From the NCBI RefSeq assembly GCF_020985305.1, contig NZ_CP087588.1, forward strand, positions 248,001-312,000: a stretch of 64,000 nucleotides of DNA, written 5' to 3'. Of the stretch, positions 50,479 through 58,621 are shown one piece after another. A program made the position numbers and the translations under genes. Within the stretch, counting starts at the first letter, position 1; every line of letters starts with the position of its first letter. The notes beneath the pieces are model-generated. The model was not told where the DNA came from, made no database searches, and worked only from the letters and a program-made list of their open reading frames with translations. The DNA comes from Croceicoccus sp. Ery15. Its GTDB lineage: Bacteria > Pseudomonadota > Alphaproteobacteria > Sphingomonadales > Sphingomonadaceae.

Positions 50479-51454
50479 GCGGGTGCGCCCCGTCGTCGGG
50501 ACGATGATCGGCGATCCCGCCGGGATCGGACCGGAAGTGGCGGTCAGGGCGCTGGCCGACGGTGCCGTCCACGCGGATTCGATCCCCGTGCTGGTCGGGT
50601 CTGCTGCGGCGGTAGAGCGGGCGCTCGATTTCACTGGCATCAAGGCACGGCTGCGGGTGATGCGCAGCTTCGAAAAACCCAGCGACGATCCCGCGATCAT
50701 CGACGTTATCGATACCGGCGCGCTGCCCGATGGCGTTCTGCCCCTGGGCGAGGACACCGAGGCCGCCGGGCACGCCACCGCGCAATGGCTGGATGAGCTC
50801 GACGCGTTGGCCCGCGACGGTTCTTTCGCCGCCACGATCATGGGGCCGATCAGCACTGGTTCGCTTAAACTGGCCAAGAAGCTCGACAGGGTCATCAGCC
50901 CGACCCCGGGCGAAAGCTATCTGGTGCTGCTGACCGGGCCGCTCAGGGTTGCGCATCTCACCGACCACATGTCGCTGCGCCAGGTGATCGACGTCATTTC
51001 AGCCGATCTCGTCGCCACGGCGGTGGGGCAATTGCACGAAGCCATGCGATCGTGGGGCATCGCCCGCCCGCGGATCGCGGTTGCCGGCCTCAACCCACAT
51101 GCCATGGGTGACGAGGATCGCCTTGAGATCGCACCCGGGGTCGAAGCGGCGCGGGCCAGGGGCATCGATGTCGAAGGGCCGATCGCGCCCGATTCGGTCT
51201 TCCGCCAGTGCATCGAGGGCCGTTACGACATGGTCCTCGCGATGTTCCACGATCAGGGCCACATCGCTGTCAAGACCTGGGGCTTTTCGGGCAACAGCGT
51301 GATCATCATGGGGCCGCCGTACCTGCACATGTCGGTGGCCCATGGCACCGCCTACGACATCGTCGGTACCGGCAGAGCCGATGCCGCGATGATGCTGAGC
51401 GCGATGCGCATTTGCGGACGACTCGCTTCGGGCCGCGGTTTCGAACAAGCTTAG
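50462..51454 (+). CDS. PdxA-family dehydrogenase, putative cis-dihydrodiol (carboxylate) dehydrogenase
   Basis: This 330-residue protein belongs to the 4-hydroxythreonine-4-phosphate dehydrogenase family: VVGTMIGDPAGIGPEVAVRA, TIMGPISTGSLKLA, the metal-binding histidines in LTDHMSLR, AGLNPHAMGDED and MFHDQGHIAVKTWGFSGN, and the C-terminal SVAHGTAYDIVGTGRA. Family member TphB oxidises the terephthalate cis-dihydrodiol with decarboxylation. Overlap with the benzoate-type oxygenase beta gene suggests the same kind of role here, replacing BenD/XylL. Vitamin B6 synthesis is unlikely in this operon. Confidence 0.85.
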   Translation: MSTASERVRPVVGTMIGDPAGIGPEVAVRALADGAVHADSIPVLVGSAAAVERALDFTGIKARLRVMRSFEKPSDDPAIIDVIDTGALPDGVLPLGEDTEAAGHATAQWLDELDALARDGSFAATIMGPISTGSLKLAKKLDRVISPTPGESYLVLLTGPLRVAHLTDHMSLRQVIDVISADLVATAVGQLHEAMRSWGIARPRIAVAGLNPHAMGDEDRLEIAPGVEAARARGIDVEGPIAPDSVFRQCIEGRYDMVLAMFHDQGHIAVKTWGFSGNSVIIMGPPYLHMSVAHGTAYDIVGTGRADAAMMLSAMRICGRLASGRGFEQA

Positions 51455-51465
51455 GAGGAAAGAAC

Positions 51466-52746
51466 ATGAACGCCAAAACCATGCCTGTCGCTGCGGGGTC
51501 GGAGCCGAATGCGGTCGATTACGCAGTCTATCACAGCCAGGCGATCTTCACTGCCGAACAGGAAAACATCTTTCGCGGACAGACCTGGTGCTACCTCGGC
51601 CTCGAAGCCGAGCTGGCCAACAGCGGCGATTTCCGTTCGACCCATGTCGGCAATACTCCGGTGGTGGTGACGCGGGCAACCGATGGCACCATCCATGCCT
51701 GGGTAAATCGCTGCGCCCACAAGGGCGCAACCGTGTGCCGCTCGCTGCGCGGTAATCAGGCCGACGGGGCGTTCGTATGCGTCTATCACCAGTGGGCCTA
51801 CGACGCGACCGGTGCGCTTGTCGGCGTGCCGTTCCGGCGGGGGATGAAAGGCGTGGGCGGGTACCAGGCCGATTTCGATCCAGCCGAGCATTCGCTGGAA
51901 AGGCTGCGAGTGGAATCCTTTGCAGGCATGGTGTTCGGCACATTCAGTCCGGCCATTGCCCCGCTTGAAGACTTTCTCGGTCCGGTGATGCGCAAGTATA
52001 TTTCTCGCGTCTTCCAGCGCCCGGTGAAGGTGCTGGGTTATGCGCGGCAGTTCATGGCCGGCAACTGGAAGCTCTATTCGGAAAACAGTCGTGACAGCTA
52101 CCACGGGGCACTGCTTCACCTGTTCTATCCGACCTTCGGCATATACCGTCAGAGCCAGGAAAGTGCAGGCGAGCTTTCGGAAGAAGGCTTCCACAACGTG
52201 TTCACGGTGTCGAAGCCCAAGGGCGATGTCGACTACGGCTCGTTCGGTGACGAGGCCAACCGCGAGATGCAGGGTGAGGCCAAGTTGCAGGACGAGCGCC
52301 TGCTGGCATTCCGCCCGGAGATCGCTGATGATGTCGGACTGCACATCCAGTCGATCTTCCCGTCTGTCGTTGTCCAGCAGATCCAGAACACGCTCGCCAC
52401 CAGGCAGATCGTGCCCCACGGGACCGACAGGACCGAGCTGGTCTGGACCTATTTCGGTTATGCCGACGACGACGAGGAAACGACCCGCCACCGGCTGCGC
52501 AACCTTAATTTGGTTGGGCCATCCGGGCTGATCTCGATGGAAGACGGAGAAGCGGTGGAGCTGTGCCAGCAGGGGACGATCGGCGCCGAAGGCAAACGCA
52601 GCTTCGTCGAAATGGGCGGCGACGACGTGCGCCAGTATTACGCGCCGATGGGCATGGATGAAAATTCGGTGCGGGGGTTCTGGAAGGGCTATCTCGGGCT
52701 GATGGGCAATGCCCTGGCCGATCTCGCAGCGGAGGGCCGGGCATGA
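51466..52746 (+). CDS. Rieske oxygenase alpha subunit, salicylate/anthranilate type (second copy)
   Basis: This 426-residue oxygenase has Rieske ligands in NRCAHKGATVCRS and VCVYHQWAYDATG and the iron site in SENSRDSYHGALLHLFYPTF. It is a paralogue of the alpha subunit at 45257 but differs in the active-site strand (ENSRDSYHG against ENTRDPYHA), so a different substituted salicylate or related acid is likely. An AGGAGGAAAGAAC ribosome site precedes the ATG at 51466. The beta gene overlaps by four bases. Confidence 0.9.
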   Translation: MNAKTMPVAAGSEPNAVDYAVYHSQAIFTAEQENIFRGQTWCYLGLEAELANSGDFRSTHVGNTPVVVTRATDGTIHAWVNRCAHKGATVCRSLRGNQADGAFVCVYHQWAYDATGALVGVPFRRGMKGVGGYQADFDPAEHSLERLRVESFAGMVFGTFSPAIAPLEDFLGPVMRKYISRVFQRPVKVLGYARQFMAGNWKLYSENSRDSYHGALLHLFYPTFGIYRQSQESAGELSEEGFHNVFTVSKPKGDVDYGSFGDEANREMQGEAKLQDERLLAFRPEIADDVGLHIQSIFPSVVVQQIQNTLATRQIVPHGTDRTELVWTYFGYADDDEETTRHRLRNLNLVGPSGLISMEDGEAVELCQQGTIGAEGKRSFVEMGGDDVRQYYAPMGMDENSVRGFWKGYLGLMGNALADLAAEGRA

Positions 52747-53231
52747 GCGCTGCAGCCGAAGTAGCGCAAGTCGCGCAAAGTGCGATCGACGATTTCAACG
52801 CGGCTTACGGGCTTTGCCTTGATGATGACCGGCTCGAGCAATGGCCCAACCTGTTCGTGGATGATTGCCTCTACCAGGTGATCGCGCGAGAGAATGTCGA
52901 TAACGGCTTGCCAGCGGCGGTGATGTATTGCGACAGCAGGGCGATGCTGGTCGATCGGGTGGTCGCGCTGCGCAAGGCAAACGTCTTCCCCGAACATTTC
53001 AACCGGCACCTGATTGGGCGTGCGGTAATCACCGGCGTGGAAGGCGACGAGGTTTCGGCTGAAGCCAGCTATGTCGTCTTCCAGACCCGTAATGATGGTG
53101 AAACGCGCATCTACAATGCCGGCAAATATGTCGATCGGTTCGATCTTAGCGGTGGAACCGTTCGACTGAAAAGCCGGACCTGCATCTATGACACGCTGCG
53201 CATCGCCACGCTGTTGGCGACCCCGATCTGA
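52743..53231 (+). CDS. Rieske oxygenase beta subunit, salicylate type (second copy)
   Basis: This 162-residue protein shows LCLDDDRLEQWPNLFVDDCL, VMYCDSRAMLVDRVVALRKA, NVFPEHFNRHLIG, TRNDGETRIYNAGKYVDRFD and a terminal IYDTLRIATLLATPI, almost segment by segment parallel to the beta subunit at 46544. It partners the alpha subunit upstream (ATGA overlap). The parallel pairs on opposite strands point to duplication of an alpha-beta unit within this region. Confidence 0.9.
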   Translation: MSAAAEVAQVAQSAIDDFNAAYGLCLDDDRLEQWPNLFVDDCLYQVIARENVDNGLPAAVMYCDSRAMLVDRVVALRKANVFPEHFNRHLIGRAVITGVEGDEVSAEASYVVFQTRNDGETRIYNAGKYVDRFDLSGGTVRLKSRTCIYDTLRIATLLATPI

Positions 53232-53273
53232 GCCAATCCCCAATTTCCTGTTTTCCCCAGAAGGAGACTATCC

Positions 53274-53879
53274 ATGAAGCTGTTCATTAGCCCTGGTGCC
53301 TGTTCGCTCGCTCCGCATATCGCCCTGCGCGAAACCGGCGCCACTTTCGATGCGGTGAAGGTCGATCTGGCGACCCGCAAGGTCGAGACCGGAGACGATT
53401 TCCTGACGGTCAACCCGTCGGGCAAGGTTCCGGCGCTGACCCTCGACAGCGGCGAAACCCTGACCGAAAATCCCGCGATCCTGCTTTACATCGCCGACCA
53501 GAAGCCGGAAGCCGGCCTGGCGCCGCGCGACGGCACCATGGACCGGTACCGCCTGCTCAGCCGGCTGAGCTTCCTGGGTTCGGAGTTTCACAAGGCCTTC
53601 GTGCCCCTGTTTACGCCCGGCACCAGCGATGAAGCCAAGGCAGCCGCTACGACCGCAGTCAAGAATCACTTGACCGCGCTCGATAAGGATCTTGCCGGCA
53701 AAGAGCACTATGTGGGCGCCGATTTTAGCGTGGCCGACATCTACCTGTTCGTGATGCTGGGCTGGCCTGCCCATGTCGGGATCGACATGAGCGCCTATCC
53801 CGCGCTGGGCGCCTATTGCGGTCGGATTGCGCAGCGGCCTGCGGTTGGGGCGGCACTCAAGGCTGAAGGTCTCATCTGA
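53274..53879 (+). CDS. bphK: Beta-class glutathione S-transferase, BphK-like
   Basis: This 201-residue protein has the beta-class N-terminus KLFISPGACSLAPHIALRET with the catalytic-type Cys10, the cis-proline segment GKVPALTL and ENPAILLYIA for glutathione binding, and a helical C-terminal domain. BphK-type GSTs accompany biphenyl/xyl clusters and are thought to dehalogenate or detoxify pathway intermediates. The ribosome site AGAAGGAG is present. It is the last gene before the intergenic region that leads into the xyl-type operon. Confidence 0.88.
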   Translation: MKLFISPGACSLAPHIALRETGATFDAVKVDLATRKVETGDDFLTVNPSGKVPALTLDSGETLTENPAILLYIADQKPEAGLAPRDGTMDRYRLLSRLSFLGSEFHKAFVPLFTPGTSDEAKAAATTAVKNHLTALDKDLAGKEHYVGADFSVADIYLFVMLGWPAHVGIDMSAYPALGAYCGRIAQRPAVGAALKAEGLI

Positions 53880-54047
53880 TCGAAGAGCGCGGGGCGGCGG
53901 CGATTGCCGTCGCCCACGTCGTTCTTCATTTGCAAATGCGTTTCAAATAGTGCAATGGATGAGGCTGCTGGCGACAGAGACGGCGATTCGGCGTTCAGGT
54001 CCAGCCGAATGCAAAATCATCGAGGCGGGAAAGGATCGGAGGGTAGA
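53880..54047 (+). promoter_or_regulatory. Putative promoter region of the xyl-type meta-cleavage operon
   Basis: This 168-bp gap contains the perfect 12-bp palindrome CATTTGCAAATG at 53927-53938 and ATAGTGCAAT at 53947-53956, nine of ten bases identical with ATTGTGCAAT of the divergent region at 48460. The strong ribosome site GGAGGGTAGA ends it. Confidence 0.5.
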
Positions 54048-54899
54048 ATGGCAGACGCGACTTTGGACACGACCCGTCCGGAAATTGGCAAGTCGCTGGT
54101 TGTCGGCGGAAGCTCGACCAATTACCACGACGTCGGCGAAGGCGACCCGGTGCTGCTGGTCCACGGATCGGGCCCCGGTGTGACAGCCTGGGCCAACTGG
54201 CGGCTGAATATGCCGATCCTCGCCGAGGATTTCCGGGTCATCGCGCCCGACATGTTCGGCTTCGGCTATTCGGACAGCAAGGGCCGGATCGAGGACAAGC
54301 AGGTCTGGGTCGATCAGCTCGCCGGCTTTCTCGACGGGCTGGGAATCGACAAGGTTTCGATCGTCGGCAATTCTTTCGGTGGCGGGATCACACTGGCGTT
54401 CATGATTGCCCACCCCGATCGGGTCGAGCGCGCCGTTCTCATGGGACCTGCAGGGCTCAACTTTCCGATTACCCCTGCGCTCGACAAGGTCTGGGGCTAT
54501 GAACCCTCGGTCGAAGCGATGCGCGAATCGCTCAAGTACCTTGCCTGGGATCACAGCCGCCTGACCGAGGATCTGATTCAGTCGCGCTATGTCGCCAGCG
54601 CCCGGCCCGAAGCACATGAACCCTATCATGCAACGTTCGGCGGCGCCGACCGCCAGGCCAACGTGGCGATGCTCGCCAGCCGCGAAGAAGACATCGCCGC
54701 GATTGAGCACGAAACCCTGATTTTGCACGGTATTGCCGATCAGGTAATCCCGCTGGATTCGACCGTGCGCCTCGCCACGTTGTTGAAGCGGGCCGACCTC
54801 CACCTTTTTGCCGAATGTGGCCACTGGGTCCAGATCGAGCGGATGGCGAGTTTCAATCGGACTGTCGCAGAGTTCTTTAAAAGTGGCCTCAAGGCCTGA
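54048..54899 (+). CDS. xylF: 2-hydroxymuconic semialdehyde hydrolase
   Basis: This 283-residue alpha/beta hydrolase has LLVHGSGPGVTAWANWRLNM, the nucleophile elbow VGNSFGGGI, aspartate in HGIADQVIPLD and histidine in ECGHWVQIE. The HGSGPGVTAWANWR form is that of XylF/DmpD, which hydrolyse catechol meta-cleavage products to 2-oxopent-4-enoate and formate or an acid. It is followed 19 bp later by the catechol 2,3-dioxygenase gene, its supplier. Confidence 0.92.
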   Translation: MADATLDTTRPEIGKSLVVGGSSTNYHDVGEGDPVLLVHGSGPGVTAWANWRLNMPILAEDFRVIAPDMFGFGYSDSKGRIEDKQVWVDQLAGFLDGLGIDKVSIVGNSFGGGITLAFMIAHPDRVERAVLMGPAGLNFPITPALDKVWGYEPSVEAMRESLKYLAWDHSRLTEDLIQSRYVASARPEAHEPYHATFGGADRQANVAMLASREEDIAAIEHETLILHGIADQVIPLDSTVRLATLLKRADLHLFAECGHWVQIERMASFNRTVAEFFKSGLKA

Positions 54900-54918
54900 T
54901 CGGAGAGGAGTAAACGTC

Positions 54919-55842
54919 ATGGCTCTAACAGGTGTCATTCGTCCTGGTTACGTGCAGCTCAGGGTTCTCGACCTGGACGAAGCCATTTCCCATTATCGGG
55001 ATCGCATCGGCCTGAATCTTGTCAGCCGTGACGGCGACCGCGCTTTCTTCCAGGCCTTCGACGAGTTCGATCGTCATAGCATCATCCTGCGCGAGGCCGA
55101 TCATCCCGGCATGGACGTCATGGGCTTCAAGGTCGCCAAGGATTCAGATCTCGATCACTTCGCGGAACGCCTGCTCGATTTCGGTGTGCATGTCGATGTG
55201 GTCCCGGCTGGCGAAGATCCAGGGGTTGGCCGCAAGATCAGGTTCAATACGCCCACACAGCATGTGTTCGAACTTTACGCCGAAATGGAACTTTCGGCCA
55301 CCGGTCCGGCGACCAAGAACCCGGATGTTTGGGTGGTTGAGCCACGCGGGATGCGCGCTACCCGCTTCGATCACTGCGCGCTGAACGGCGTGGACATTGC
55401 CGCCTCGGCGAAGATCTTTGTCGATGCGCTCGATTTCTCGGTGACCGAGGAATTGGTCGATGAGGGCAGCGGCACCCGCCTAGGCATTTTCTTGAGCTGC
55501 AGCAACAAGGCGCATGACGTCGCCTTCCTCCACTATCCCGAAGACGGCAAGATCCACCATACGTCGTTCAATCTGGAATCGTGGCACGACGTCGGTCACG
55601 CAGCCGACATTATCAGCCGCTACGACATTTCGCTCGATATCGGGCCGACGCGTCACGGGATCACCCGCGGCCAGACGATCTATTTCTTCGATCCCTCGGG
55701 CAATCGCAACGAAACCTTCAGCGGCGGTTACATCTATTATCCCGACAATCCGCAGCGCATGTGGCAGGCAGAGAGCGCCGGCAAGGCGATCTTCTACTAC
55801 GAGAAGGCGCTCAACGACCGCTTCATGCAGGTGAACACCTGA
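54919..55842 (+). CDS. xylE: Catechol 2,3-dioxygenase
   Basis: This 307-residue extradiol enzyme cleaves catechol and methylcatechols to 2-hydroxymuconic semialdehydes. The Fe(II) ligands fall almost exactly where the XylE ones do: His152 (TRFDHCALNG), His214 (KIHHTSFNLES) and Glu265 (SGNRNETFSGG). Start ATG at 54919 has GGAGAGGAG upstream. Unlike classical xyl operons, no xylT ferredoxin gene precedes it; the xylT-like gene is seven genes downstream. Confidence 0.95.
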   Translation: MALTGVIRPGYVQLRVLDLDEAISHYRDRIGLNLVSRDGDRAFFQAFDEFDRHSIILREADHPGMDVMGFKVAKDSDLDHFAERLLDFGVHVDVVPAGEDPGVGRKIRFNTPTQHVFELYAEMELSATGPATKNPDVWVVEPRGMRATRFDHCALNGVDIAASAKIFVDALDFSVTEELVDEGSGTRLGIFLSCSNKAHDVAFLHYPEDGKIHHTSFNLESWHDVGHAADIISRYDISLDIGPTRHGITRGQTIYFFDPSGNRNETFSGGYIYYPDNPQRMWQAESAGKAIFYYEKALNDRFMQVNT

Positions 55843-55844
55843 TC

Positions 55845-56276
55845 ATGGACGGGGTGGTTTCGGTCCGGACGGTAGGCCACGAACTGGCGCTCAAGGCAGC
55901 GGCTGCCGCCGTCGCTACGGGTGCGGCGGCGGGCTGTCCGGTCGTTGCCGCGGTGGTCGGTGCCGGGGGAGATCTGGTCGCGTTCGTCCGCGCCAGCGGC
56001 TCCCCTTCGCCATCCGCAAAGATCGCGCAAGATAAAGCTTACAGCGCCGCCAGCTTCCGCGTCCCGACGCCGGATCTCTATGCGATGGTTTCCGGCAATC
56101 CGGCCCTGCGCGACGGAATCGTCGCGCAGCCGGGATTAGCAATGTTCGGCGGCGGCCTGCCGATCGAAATCGCCGGTGTATTCGTCGGTGCGATCGGTGT
56201 TTCCGGCGGGAGCGAAGCGATGGACGTCGAATACGCCAACGCCGGTCTCGCTGCGATCGGCGCAAGGCAATTCTGA
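55845..56276 (+). CDS. GlcG/HbpS-family protein
   Basis: This 143-residue protein has the PduO C-terminal/HbpS fold pattern: ALKAAAAAVATGAAAGCPVV, VVGAGGDLVAFVRASG, DKAYSAASFRVPT, FGGGLPIEIAGVFVGAIGVS and GGSEAMDVEYANAGLAAI. Relatives may bind haem or other small molecules; function in xyl clusters is unknown, though such genes occur between xylE and xylG in related operons. It begins two bases after the xylE stop. Confidence 0.85.
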   Translation: MDGVVSVRTVGHELALKAAAAAVATGAAAGCPVVAAVVGAGGDLVAFVRASGSPSPSAKIAQDKAYSAASFRVPTPDLYAMVSGNPALRDGIVAQPGLAMFGGGLPIEIAGVFVGAIGVSGGSEAMDVEYANAGLAAIGARQF

Positions 56277-56315
56277 CGCACCATGGCCTCCGGCCAACTT
56301 AGGTATTATGCTCCA

Positions 56316-57800
56316 ATGACCTCAACTTCCTCCTCACCGGTCACCGAAACTATCCTGAACTTCATTGACGGTTCCTATCGCAAAGGTAGCGAGGGTAAGT
56401 CGTTTCCCAACGTCAATCCGGCCACCGGTTCGCAGATCGGGCTTGTCCACGAAGCAAGCCAGGCCGACGTCGCAGACGCCGTGGCTGCGGCCAAGGCAGC
56501 GCTTACCGGGCCATGGGGCAAGATGACCACGGCCGAGCGGGTCAAGCTGATCGCCGCCGTGGCGACCGAGATCGAACGCCGAGCGGATGATTTCCTGGCT
56601 GCCGAAGTGGCCGACACCGGCAAGCCGCGCCACGTTGCCTCGCACATCGACATTCCGCGCGGGGCCGCCAACTTCCGCATGTTCGCGGATGTCGTCTCGA
56701 CAATGCCGGGCGAAAGCTTCAACACATCGACCCCCGATGGCGGCCAGGCGCTCAACTATACCGTGCGCAAGCCCAAGGGTGTGGTCGCGGTGGTCTGCCC
56801 GTGGAACTTCCCGCTGCTGCTGATGACCTGGAAGGTTGGCCCGGCGCTGGCCTGCGGCAATACCGTGGTGGTCAAGCCGTCCGAGGAAACGCCTCGGACC
56901 GCTGCCCTGCTGGGCGAAGTAATGAACGCGGTGGGCATGCCCAAGGGTGTCTACAACGTCGTCCACGGATTCGGTCCGGGTTCGGCCGGCGAATTCCTCA
57001 CGTCCAACCCCGATGTCGATGCCATCACCTTCACCGGCGAGACCGGCACCGGACAGGCGATCATGCAGAAGGCCGCGATCGGCGTTCGCGACATTTCGTT
57101 CGAACTCGGTGGCAAGAACCCGGCGATTGTGTTCGCCGATGCCGACCTCGACAAGGCGGTCGAGGGTCTGTCGCGCTCGGTCTTCCTGAACACGGGGCAG
57201 GTCTGCCTCGGAACCGAGCGGGTCTATGTCGAACGACCGATCTTCGACGCCTTCGTGGCGCGGATGGCGGCGGCGGCGCAGGGCTTCAAGCCGGGCGTGA
57301 CCGGTGATCGCGCCTATCTCGGCCCGCTGATCAGCGCCGAGCACCGCGAGAAAGTGCTGGGTTACTATCGCCGTGCGGTCGAGGACGGGGCCACCGTGGT
57401 CACCGGCGGCGGCGTTCCCGAAATCTCGGGTGCGGAAGCCGGTGGCTTCTTCGTGGAACCGACGCTGTGGATCGACGTCGCCCACGGCGATACCGTGATG
57501 CGCGAGGAAATCTTCGGACCGTGCTGCGGTATCGTGCCGTTCGACAGCGAGGACGAGGTGATCGCACTTGCAAACGATACGGTTTACGGCCTGTGCGCCT
57601 CGATCTGGACCGAAAACATGTCCCGCGGACACCGCGTGGCGGCGGCGATGGACGTGGGGGTGTGCTGGGTCAATTCCTGGTTCCTGCGCGATCTGCGCAC
57701 GGCTTTCGGCGGGTCCGGCCATTCCGGCATCGGCCGGGAAGGCGGGGTGCACAGCCTCGAATTCTACACCGAGATCACCAACATTTGCGTGAAGCTGTAA
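56316..57800 (+). CDS. xylG: 2-hydroxymuconic semialdehyde dehydrogenase
   Basis: This 494-residue aldehyde dehydrogenase matches XylG/DmpC: KGVVAVVCPWNFPLLLMTWK, FTGETGTGQAIMQKAA, glutamate in SFELGGKNPAIVF, cysteine in NTGQVCLGTERVYVE and the characteristic REEIFGPCCGIVPFDSE. It oxidises the meta-cleavage semialdehyde to 4-oxalocrotonate. I prefer the ATG at 56316; an ATG at 56283 would add 11 residues. It continues the operon toward the hydratase five bases downstream. Confidence 0.92.
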   Translation: MTSTSSSPVTETILNFIDGSYRKGSEGKSFPNVNPATGSQIGLVHEASQADVADAVAAAKAALTGPWGKMTTAERVKLIAAVATEIERRADDFLAAEVADTGKPRHVASHIDIPRGAANFRMFADVVSTMPGESFNTSTPDGGQALNYTVRKPKGVVAVVCPWNFPLLLMTWKVGPALACGNTVVVKPSEETPRTAALLGEVMNAVGMPKGVYNVVHGFGPGSAGEFLTSNPDVDAITFTGETGTGQAIMQKAAIGVRDISFELGGKNPAIVFADADLDKAVEGLSRSVFLNTGQVCLGTERVYVERPIFDAFVARMAAAAQGFKPGVTGDRAYLGPLISAEHREKVLGYYRRAVEDGATVVTGGGVPEISGAEAGGFFVEPTLWIDVAHGDTVMREEIFGPCCGIVPFDSEDEVIALANDTVYGLCASIWTENMSRGHRVAAAMDVGVCWVNSWFLRDLRTAFGGSGHSGIGREGGVHSLEFYTEITNICVKL

Positions 57801-57804
57801 GACG

Positions 57805-58599
57805 ATGACAATTGACTCCAAGACTATCGAACAAGCGGCCTTGGCCCTGCGCGGCGCGGCCGAAACGGGGAAGCCTGTCAGCCCGATCCGCGACCTGATT
57901 TCGGCTGGTGGCGTCGAAGCCGCCTATGCCGTGCAGGAAGCCAACACCAAGCACTACCTCGCCAATGGACGGCGCCTGGTCGGCCGCAAGATCGGGTTGA
58001 CCTCGATCGCGGTCCAGCGCCAGCTTGGGGTGGATCAGCCCGACTATGGGATGCTGTTCGCTGACATGGACGTGCCGGAAGGCATCCCGGTGTCGCTCGA
58101 CCAGGTGATCCAGCCCAAGGTTGAGGCCGAGATTGCGATCGTCGTTGGGCGGGATTTGCCCCACCCCGACATGACGACCGCCGAAATGATTCGCGCGGTC
58201 GAATATGTCGTTCCGGCAATCGAGATCGTGGACAGCCGCGTCGCAAACTGGGACATCAAGATCTGGGACACGATCGCCGATAATGCCTCGAGCGGGCTGT
58301 TCGTGCTCGGCGCGGTGCCGCGCAAGCTCGACGGGCTCGATCTGCGCAGCTGCGGCATGGTCATGGAAGCCAAGGGTGAGCCGATTTCGGTCGGTGCCGG
58401 GATCGCCTGTCTGGGCAGCCCGATCACCGCCTCGCTGTGGCTGGCGCGGGTGATGGCCAAAGCGGGGCGTCCGTTACTCGAAGGCGATGTAATCCTGTCG
58501 GGCGCGCTCGGGCCGATGGCCGGGGTTGCACGCGGCGATGTGGTCGAAGCCCGGATCAACGGACTCGGAACGGTCCGCGCCGCGTTCGCCGCTGACTGA
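57805..58599 (+). CDS. xylJ: 2-oxopent-4-enoate hydratase
   Basis: This 264-residue member of the HpaH/MhpD/XylJ family has [50 protein letters not shown] and [15 protein letters not shown], with the metal-binding glutamates. It hydrates 2-hydroxypenta-2,4-dienoate to 4-hydroxy-2-oxovalerate, supplying the aldolase XylK encoded two genes later. It differs clearly from the homologue at 17051. Confidence 0.92.
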   Translation: MTIDSKTIEQAALALRGAAETGKPVSPIRDLISAGGVEAAYAVQEANTKHYLANGRRLVGRKIGLTSIAVQRQLGVDQPDYGMLFADMDVPEGIPVSLDQVIQPKVEAEIAIVVGRDLPHPDMTTAEMIRAVEYVVPAIEIVDSRVANWDIKIWDTIADNASSGLFVLGAVPRKLDGLDLRSCGMVMEAKGEPISVGAGIACLGSPITASLWLARVMAKAGRPLLEGDVILSGALGPMAGVARGDVVEARINGLGTVRAAFAAD

Positions 58600-58621
58600 A
58601 TTCAAATTGGAGGCTGGTCAA

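Noticed and set aside
50462..51454. Biosynthetic pdxA (vitamin B6) assignment
   Set aside because: Family membership is clear, but overlap with an oxygenase beta gene and the known TphB precedent make a catabolic role more likely.
56334..57821. Open minus-strand frame of 495 codons
   Set aside because: It is antisense to xylG, whose catalytic residues are all present; the translation is low in recognisable features.
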